Source: Clavaria fumosa (Eukaryota; Basidiomycota; Agaricomycetes; Agaricales; Clavariaceae). Taken from it: a stretch of DNA of 64,000 bases. The stretch lies in assembly GCA_951802425.1 (NCBI GenBank), contig OX637798.1, forward strand, positions 2,976,001-3,040,000, in the 5' to 3' direction. Below are positions 56,266 to 64,000 of this stretch, one piece after another (the first letter of the stretch is position 1; every line of letters starts with the position of its first letter). The position numbers and the translations under genes are program-made. Below the pieces are notes generated by a model. That model was not told the origin of the DNA. It saw only the letters and a program-made list of their open reading frames with translations, and made no database searches.

Positions 56266-56715
56266 TATCACCCGCCGACAGATAGCTCAGAAGATGAGAG
56301 GCGACGAAGACGACAATGACGACGACGACGACGACGACAACGGAGGAAAGGTTTGGAGCTCAGGCGCGCAGTGCAAAGATTTCCCACACCTCTGAGACAA
56401 CGCCGCTACGCCGCTTGTCCACCGTTCATCTAGATCCACTCTCATTGCATTCATTTACGGTCAACGACGGCGACGGCGACAACGACATCGACGACAGCGA
56501 AAACGACAACGACAGTGACGGCGACGGCGACGACCTTCATAAAGCAGCTGACTTTGCGCTAACTCCTTGCTTCCGCCGCATACGGACTTTTGGCGAGTCA
56601 CAATAACTCCTTCCTCCTTCCACAAGTCTGCAGCACCTTTTTCCGCTGCCCGTTTTCGCGCCGAAGAGCATGATATGTCTGCTTGATTGATCCTGCAGCT
56701 CATTGACTCTTCACG
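56266..56715. promoter_or_regulatory. Divergent promoter region, ASF1 / RasGEF
   Basis: A 450-base head-to-head intergenic region. It contains an ACG microsatellite (about 56316-56340) and a second GAC/ACG-rich tract (about 56465-56530). The apparent 96-codon frame of Thr and Asp repeats is a product of these tracts and is not called as a gene. A common promoter for both genes is plausible. Confidence 0.4.
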
Positions 56716-59700
56716 ATGTCTCGTCGACTCTCTTGCGTACACGATGATGATCAGCGCGCAGGAACGCCGAAACCTACTCATTCAATCGACTCGTCCTCGT
56801 CTCCTTCCCCGGACAGTGATCCAGAACCTCTTTCTCCACCGGGGCTAGGCATACAGGCTCCCATTGTAGTCTCCTCCCCTCAATCAGCCCATCCACACGC
56901 CATTCAATTCTTTCTTCCGATACCCGCGCCATCACATTCCAAGTCGCCAGTATCATACACTTTCGCAGACGCTTGCCTTGCGGGTGAGCATCAAGGAGCT
57001 GGTAGTCTCTTTGATCCGTTACCTCCAGAGATTGCTGCAGCAGACATATTTATTGCTCGTCAGTCTCTGAGCATTCCTGTTGACCCCTGACTGACAGTGC
57101 CAACAGCGGATGGAAGCTTCGTCGAGACGTCCTCGGGGCCAGCGGCTCGTGAGCTGAAAAGGAGGTTTGATCAACATTGCGGCGTCGGAAAGGATGTTCG
57201 TTCTCCTTACGCCATCACTGCATTCGTCAACCAGCACGGAAGGCAGATGTACCGCGTTGGGTCAGTGTCTGATCCGGAAACTTGTCCTCCACCTAGTTCA
57301 TATCTTTTATCCCGTGCAACAGACATAAGGAACTCTCTGCACCAGGCGCAGCAGCGGCAGAGGTCGAAGAGTTGGTCTCGGCTAAGTCTGCCTCGCATAC
57401 ACGAGCGGCGATCCCTAGGCCTTCTGGGCCCCCTGCCCCGCGGCATGAACGCTCCTCCCGTATGAGCGTGCACACCCTTCTGCACAAGTCCACATTCAAG
57501 CACGGAGCGGTCGGGAGCGGTGTAGCGGGCACCTCCGGTACAGCGTCAGTCTTACCGGTGCCGGCATCAGCACCCGCGCCCACGCGGAAGCTGCGGCGTA
57601 CGAATTCCATCCCGGAGCGCAGTGCTGCCGGCGCGGACGTCGTCCCTCCCCCCCACTCACATCGGCCACAGCAATCGCACGGCGGAGGAGGCACCGCTGC
57701 GAGGGGCCACTCGCACAGCGTCACCGCAGCCGACGCCCCGCACATACATTCCGCTGCTGCGACGACGACGATAGCTGCCGACGGTGGTCTGCACCGCAGC
57801 GTCGTTGACGTTTTCGCGGACGTGATGCAGTGGTCTGTCCCGTCGTCCCCGAGCGCCGCCAGCCAGTCGTCGCGGTTCCTCCACCCGAGCGACGTCCCCC
57901 AGCTGCACACGCAGAGTTCTACGCCTGTGCCTGGGCTGCGAAAGTGCGAGATTGTTGTACACCCGTTTGGTCCTGGCGTTACATTTGACTCGCCCGTGGT
58001 CAAATCGCCGATGACGTCCACTTTGGCCACTCCGCAGCAGAACCTCCGTGTCATGCACTCGTTTGAATCTGGCTTGACGGCACGACAAGCTGAAGATGAT
58101 AGAGCGACATTGCTGCCCGACCTGTCCTTATCTCAACTTCGCCTCGATGTACAAATTGAGCAAACTGGGGGTGAACTAGGTGGATTCCTCTCCCAGATTA
58201 TTCGTCCTGACTCTCTTCAAGACAAGGAAGCGAAGGAACGCCGCATGCTGGACGAATCGAAGGAGTCTTTTCTGCACAAGCTGGGGGAGCCACTCAAATG
58301 TGAAGAACAACCTGGGTTGCAGCAACCACTAGGGTCCAAAAAACGTCTGGATTTGGAAAACATTTTAGGGTCGGAAGGTCCCCAGAAGGTTAAAGAACCG
58401 TCATTCGGTCCATCACCCGAAACAAGCATGTATTCGCGATACTCGACGGAGGTGTACGACATGCTCCAGACTTACCGTGGCCTCCCGCAACTCGACAAGC
58501 TAGATACCGTGTCAGGCGAAACTACGGTGATCAAAATGTCAGCATTTTCCGACGAGACGGCTGCGCCCAAAGATGACCCACGGTTCGTCATCTGGGGCGA
58601 GATGCACACCCAACACGATGGTGACGACGCTTCTGTCTCGCTCGAAAGCGGTCCGTCCTCTGTGCGCTCATCCGACCTTTCCAAATCGCGCAGGGGCAAA
58701 ACCGTCCCCCATGTGGACGTTCCAAGTTTGCGGGTGACAGCCGGAGAGGGCTCGCGGAAGGTGATGGTGGCTGCGACCATCGAACGATGGATCGCACAGC
58801 TCACCAGTGATCTCAACTATGACGAACTGCTCAATTTCTTTTTGACGTACCGGACTTACGTCACCGCGATGGATTTATGTCACTCACTGATATGTCGCTT
58901 TCATTGGGCGCTGTCGCAACCCAAATCTCCGCAAGATGAGCGGGTAAAACGGATCGTTCGGGTACGGACGTTCGTGGCGTTTAGGTACTGGCTCTTGACG
59001 TTCTTCGTGGTGGACTTCCTGGGGAATAGAGAGCTGAGATTGTGGCTTGCGGGCTGGCTCAATACGCTGATCAAAGATCCGGTCTTGAGAAGACACAGTG
59101 ACGGTCTGGTGAGCCCAAGCTGTGATTCCCCTCCACCCCATTTTTGATCACTGGGTGCAGAGCACGGTCCGGAAGTTGAAGAAGGTTGTGAAGGACTGCA
59201 AGAAAGCTCACACACGTACAACGGACCTACCCTCGACGAATAAACCACGTCCCAAAGTTAGTCACGTTCTTGGGGAGAAATTTGCCGAGGCGACCCGACC
59301 ACAGCACGACGACGACTCGGACATTGATCTGGACTTTGTTGCCGACGCAGATGCTGTCTCCCTGACGTCCTCTCTACCTGGAGATCCTGTGAACGCCCAT
59401 CTCACTGCTCATCTCAGTACTGGCTTGCCTCCAGTGGCTTACGGCCCGGCGTTGACCATCCTGAAGCAGAGTAAAGTTGCTGTGATCCCAAGCCTCGATG
59501 CGTCGCTCACACATAACCCTGCAACGTTTCCTGTGCACCACAACGCGCTGTCACGAGCGTTCGTGAACACGATCGGACGGTTAGGGCGTTGGAAGCGCGT
59601 CTTGAACTCCTTCTCTGCAAATCGGACACCGCTCTCGGCATGCGCCGATGTTTCTGCCTTCGATCTGGAACTTACTGTCTCGCGTGATTTTTTGAGTGTG

Positions 59701-62036
59701 GGTGGGGATGTGGAGCAATACCTCAAGATGATTGAGCCGGAGTCAGCTCCTCCGTTGGCGCGCGAGATTACAGATCCGCCTGTTCCGCTTACCCAAGTTG
59801 CTGAACAGCCCTCTCCCACAACAACCGCTGAATCAATGTCTATGATACAGGTCCATCAAAACGAGCCACCCGCTTCTTCCATCATGGAGGACCAGCGACC
59901 GTCCGGCTGTTTTGAAACTAAAATTGCAGAACCCGCTGCCGCTTCGCGTCCCCGAAGTAAAACACCCCCCCGAGAATTGGATGCACATGAGGAAGATGAA
60001 CAAGAAACAAGATCTGATCGTGCCTCGTCCAGTTCCACGGGCTCGCTAGGTGTTCCAATTGCTTCCCGATTCATGTCGAACGTGCGTGAATCTCAGCGTG
60101 CACCATGGCAATTTGATGTCGTGTCCATCGACGATCTCGATCTGTCCGATACATCTTCGGATGCCCACCATACCACACCAATAGCACCCCACAGATTGCG
60201 AAAAACTGGGCAAAAGCGTCTCCCTCTCCGTCGCGATTTTGAGTTTGTCAAGCGGCCAGAAAGTGTGTCGTCGATGGGCATCGCCTCACAGCGTCGGTCT
60301 GTCATCTCGGGAGCCAGCTCCATAGCTTCCGCCTCTGCGCCTTCTTCTATGGTCCTCGGTGGTGACATCCAGCAATGGCAGGTGAACGCACTGATAGACT
60401 CGCTGAGCCATGATGAAGAAGCCGGTGACGTTGAGGATGCCTTACGACGTTTGGAAGGCCAAATCAGCCCGGCCAAACAGAAGGAAAAAGCCTCGAAAGT
60501 GGACGTGTGGGTCAGGACGATTCGCGAAAGGTTAGCCGCGGGTGACTACCATGATGAAATGCCACGGTTTATGGACGATGACGACGATGACGACTTCGAC
60601 GAAGCTCGTGCCGATGACGAGTCCCCTACGCGGGGTAAAGCCGTTGCAGAACCGCAGCGGATTGGGGACGACCTGGTGCCGCCGTCCTCTGTGCCGTGGC
60701 TTGGGTCTCGGGATCTGACAGCGGGAGAGACTGTCGAAGGTGCAATAACCCCAGCGGCGCAACCGGCTTCGACCAGCCCTGTCTCCTCAATTCGTTCTAA
60801 GCCCGTACTCGAAGACGTCGTACCTATTGAAATTCTACAGAGTCGGCTATCCGCCCGTCCTCAGACGTCAAACGGTCTAGTGCACCCGATCACATTGGGG
60901 ATAACCGATCTACCCCAAATTCACCAGTCTTTCATCCTCAATTTCCGCGCTGAGCTCCTTGTCCAACATTTCTCCATGATCGACCGCGAACTATTCATGA
61001 ATGTCAGGTTTGAGGAACTGGTGCTGGAAGACTGGATGAATGCCGAGGAGACCAATGTGCTCGATTGGGCTCAGTTCCTGAAGGATCGTGCAAGGTGGAA
61101 GGCTGAGCATAGGAACAAGATCAAGACAAGCGCCCTGGCGGCAGTGCGAGCCCGATTCAATCTTATGGCCAATTTCACAATCTCCGAAATTGTACTGACT
61201 CACCCAAGCCAGAGAGCCCTTATTGTGGCTAAATTCATTCGGATTGCTTTCGTAAGTCGCCTCACTTTCCCTTGTCTTTATTAGCTGTCTCAACATTATG
61301 GTAGAGGGCGTATTCGATTAGCAATTTCCACACTTTGGTAGCCATAATCGCGGGCCTTCGAAGCGAATGGGTCACGAAAGCTATGCGTCGGCATTGGAAT
61401 CGCGTTGGAATTTGGGAGACACGTATGTTCACAGATCTCAGCAAATGGACCACGAACGCTGGCGATTTCAAATACATTCGACTCGCAATAGAGTCGATGG
61501 TGGATCCGAAGCCTCTGGATCATACGCACCGTGCTTCCCTCAGCGTGGTGGAAGGTCAGTCCCCGAAAAGTAAATTGTCAGACGGCAAGGCTGCTGCACC
61601 TGCTGCCTGCATTCCATTCATCGGTGCGCCAAGTCCCTTCTGCTTCGGTTGAGCGACGGGTTGGCTGACTGCAGGCGATTCAGGCGTTTACTTGTCCCAG
61701 CTCCACCATCTCAACAGCATGCCTGATTTGATTGATCCTACCGCTCCAAACGAGGAAGTCAGCGTCGATCCAACGACGGCGAGCTTTAACCCGCCTGCGC
61801 ATCCCGAAGTTTTTGCCAGCCTTACCCCTCTGCCCGCAAGTACACAGTTGGAGCCGCTGATCAACGTGCACAAGCAACGGCTCATTGCAGGTGTCATCAA
61901 GTCGCTGGTTGCCGGCCAACATCTGGCAAGCAGAATGCATTTCCCCGTCGATAAGAAGCTGTTTCAGCGATGCTTGAGACTGCGAGGATTGGATACTGAT
62001 TTGTTGCGACGAGCACTTGTGATGCACCCTGGATGA
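56716..62036 (+). CDS. Ras-family guanine nucleotide exchange factor (RasGEF)
   Basis: Six exons give 1667 residues: 56716-56983, 57098-57313, 57361-59108, 59161-61251, 61305-61623, 61675-62036. The first intron is chosen by phase and is the least certain. Residues 1-500 are low-complexity and Ser/Pro-rich. A RasGEF_N domain follows (VMVAATIERWIAQLTSDLNY, LNFFLTYRTY, FRYWLLTFF). A long disordered stretch contains acidic runs (DDDDDDDF). The catalytic CDC25-homology domain has FRAELLVQHFSMIDRELFMN, ISEIVLTHPSQRALIVAKFI, YSISNFHTLVAIIAGL and the SVYLSQL-like end (GVYLSQLHHLN). Such proteins load GTP onto Ras or Ras-like GTPases. The type resembles large fungal exchange factors of the Lte1/Cdc25 kind; the target GTPase cannot be told. 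Confidence 0.87.
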
Positions 62037-62420
62037 AATGTGAACTTCGGGACCCAGCACGAAATACACGCGTCGTTCAGATGATATCGTGCTCTTCAAG
62101 TTGTGGTTTTTATTCGCATCTCAGTTGTATCCACAAATCATTCCTCGGATTTATAGAGCTTGTTATGCATTGGTACAATATTCCGAATGTGCAGTGGATT
62201 CATGTGCGCAATTTTACTTTATGTTATTCTATCTTATTTTCCTTCTTTTCGCGAGGCTATGCGAGGGACATGGGTACAGACGCCAATCTTGTTCATAACT
62301 AGATGTAGAGCAAGCATTGGAATGATACTGCACTCCACAAACATACCTCGCATTGAGACTTTCGATGGGGCTACCAGTTCAAACCTCCACGTCTTCTAAA
62401 AATATCACCACCACTATATG
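62037..62420. other. Convergent intergenic region
   Basis: AT-rich, with T-rich runs after the RasGEF stop, between two convergent genes. It probably holds both 3' UTRs. Nothing else was recognised. Confidence 0.4.
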
Positions 62421-63936
62421 TTAATATAATAACTGGCAGCATTGCACCGCTCCATCCATGCCTTCCCTCAGCCCGCGCATTCGTGCCAAGTTGATGCTCC
62501 GTCTCACCTCCACTTCTGCACCCATCGCATCATCCCACCACCGGGCAGACTCGGGAACGTCGCGCCAACCTCCACGCAAGAATCGCGCGGCATCCGCTGT
62601 TGAGCCCCCGAGAAGGGAGAGCGCCTCCGGCCAGTGGGGCGGGGGCGTCGTGTGCGAGAACGCGCGGACTCGGCCTAAGCAGCGAAGCACCCGCGTCACT
62701 CGCTGATGAATGGATAAAGGAGGAATGTGTGGCAACCGCACCGTCTTCAGAACCGGACAACGCCTGGCCCCGCGAGAACCCGTTCAGTGCAAGCGCCAAG
62801 GCGGGCGGCACAGTGATCCTGCCGTGTTTGAATACCACACGACACACGGCGAGGCAATTGAGTGTGGCGCCCTCGTCGAGACCACCGGTTACTTCGGCCA
62901 AGGCTACGTCGCGGCGCTCTGGTGTCGAAGCGCCGGAGAGGTCGCCCGACTCGGGGATGCGCAGAGTATTTCTGAGTAGGTTCGCATCCGTGGCCAGGAG
63001 GGTGCTCTGACTATTATCCGCATCCAAGCTTGTTGTAGATCGGTGGATCGACTTTGAGTTTGACTTGTTAGGATATGTTATGAAACGGGCGATGACATAA
63101 ATCTGGAGTAGTTGAACCGAACGGACGTTGTACGAATGAATCGTCTGTATGCAATTTGAAGTGAATCTTACTGACCCATTTGTCATCCCATGCGGCGACA
63201 CTGATCCTTACTTCGTATCTAGAGAATATAGGGATCTCGCGTAAAAAGATAAAATGTGTAGCTGTGTGAATTGAGAAAGTTGATGCAGAGTTCAGAGGAA
63301 CAGGAACTTCGAGGCGTACCACCAAGCGCCAGTTTGGCGCCCGCGCGAAAAGCAGCGGGGAAAATCTCCAAGGCCGCCTTGAGTCGAGCTGCATCACAAA
63401 CCTGGCTTGCGTCACGAAAAGAGAAAAAAAAGGGCAAGGAGATTAAGAACCTTGGGATAGCACGAGTTGCTCAAGTGCAGGTTGAAGTCGGCATCGTCTA
63501 TACCTGTACAGAAACGTCCATTGATATGTATCGTGCCAGGGGTGAACCAATACATACCAACCCAGGAATTATACTTCGTTACAAAGTCAAATGGACTCCT
63601 TCCTACAGGCAGAATATTCACCAACATCCTGACTGCCTCTGCTTCCTTGTCAACCCTTGAGCGCAAGGTCACGAGCATGCGAGCACGAGAGGCGAGCATG
63701 CGAACACGAAGTTTCACCAGCGGCCAGAAAACATAAACTGAAAACCATCAGCTGGTGTAATTATTACGATCGAGGGTTCGAGTCTCACTATGCCATGCAA
63801 ATGGGAGTGAAGTTACGTTTGCGAGCAGGATGAGCAGCGCTACATATTTCGACAATGAACCCAAATGCAGTTTTCTACCCGCAAGGTTGCGCAGAACAGT
63901 GCGAAAATGTAACAGGAGACCCGAGGATGCAGACAT
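62421..63936 (-). CDS. THEM6-like thioesterase-fold (4HBT) protein
   Basis: Seven exons on the minus strand: 63789-63936, 63558-63737, 63451-63503, 63320-63401, 63176-63261, 62742-63102, 62421-62674. They give about 387 residues. An N-terminal hydrophobic segment (YVALLILLANVTSLPFAWH) should anchor or target it. The hot-dog fold landmarks are DDADFNLHLSNSCYPKVCDA, LREIPIFSRYEVRISVAAWD then DKWIYVIARF, and KHGRITVPPALALALNGF. The C-terminus has GGWRDVPESARWWDDAM. This is the pattern of fungal THEM6/Al2-type proteins, whose substrate is unknown. The last splice pair is uncertain, since two donors fit the same phase. Confidence 0.85.
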
Positions 63937-64000
63937 TCAGTGACCGGCTGCTGAATATGACAAGAATCGTCAGGATATGGTGTCGCAGCAGTCCGTGTTG

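Noticed and set aside
56316..56606. A 96-codon frame rich in Thr and Asp between ASF1 and the RasGEF
   Set aside because: It is generated by ACG and GAC microsatellites in the divergent promoter.
57293..58088. A 253-codon minus-strand frame opposite the RasGEF
   Set aside because: It is antisense to the low-complexity N-terminus of the RasGEF, with no family features and no splice support.
63760..63790. GGGTTCGAGTCTC, resembling a tRNA T-arm
   Set aside because: No matching D-arm, anticodon arm or acceptor stem could be paired around it; it lies in an intron of the thioesterase-fold gene.

Overview
The window is nuclear DNA from a filamentous basidiomycete, most likely a mushroom-forming agaricomycete. 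Nearly every gene is split by GT-AG introns of about 45-115 bases. The genes include HeLo-like/NACHT/WD40 receptors (fungal NLRs), a divergent fungal G-protein alpha family, chromodomain Ty3 elements and a PIF/Harbinger transposon. Species is not determinable by eye.

Layout. (1) 1-6.2 kb: broken Ty3/gypsy elements with three LTR copies (2402, 4664, 5900) separated by truncated pol pieces. (2) 6.7-48.4 kb: a segmental array. Five G-alpha loci on the minus strand (A 7.1-9.2, B 16.1-18.4, C 26.5-28.4, D 34.2-36.4, E 46.2-48.4 kb) alternate with four plus-strand NLR genes (A 10.6-15.3, B 21.0-25.6, C 28.6-33.4, D 41.4-45.4 kb). Each NLR is tail-to-tail with the next G-alpha. In B and D the space between a G-alpha and the next NLR holds the 3' part of a Na+/H+ antiporter gene, broken by a second G-alpha fragment. 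Copy D also carries a 5'-truncated PIF/Harbinger element. (3) 48.6-50.3 kb: gene-poor boundary. (4) 50.3-64 kb: ordinary single-copy genes: a Cbf1-like bHLH factor, a Set5-like methyltransferase, a BAP31-type ER membrane protein, the histone chaperone ASF1, a RasGEF and a THEM6-like thioesterase-fold protein.

All four NLR genes can be spliced into uninterrupted proteins (1462, 1430, 1462 and 1207 residues) with the same eight-exon plan. They differ mainly in WD40 repeat number (14, 13, 14, 8) and in a heptad repeat in exon 5 (1, 4, 2, 2 units). Only G-alpha E is intact (nine exons, 525 residues); A-D carry stops, frameshifts, deletions or are chimeric. The NLRs are therefore being kept and diversified while most linked G-alpha copies have decayed. 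The intact G-alpha lies tail-to-tail with NLR-D. It lacks the switch-II glutamine and any lipidation signal and has a long insert, so whether it works with the NLRs is the main open question.

Exon boundaries were derived by reading the sequence, keeping splice phase and comparing the copies with each other and with remembered family patterns. No alignment or search was run.
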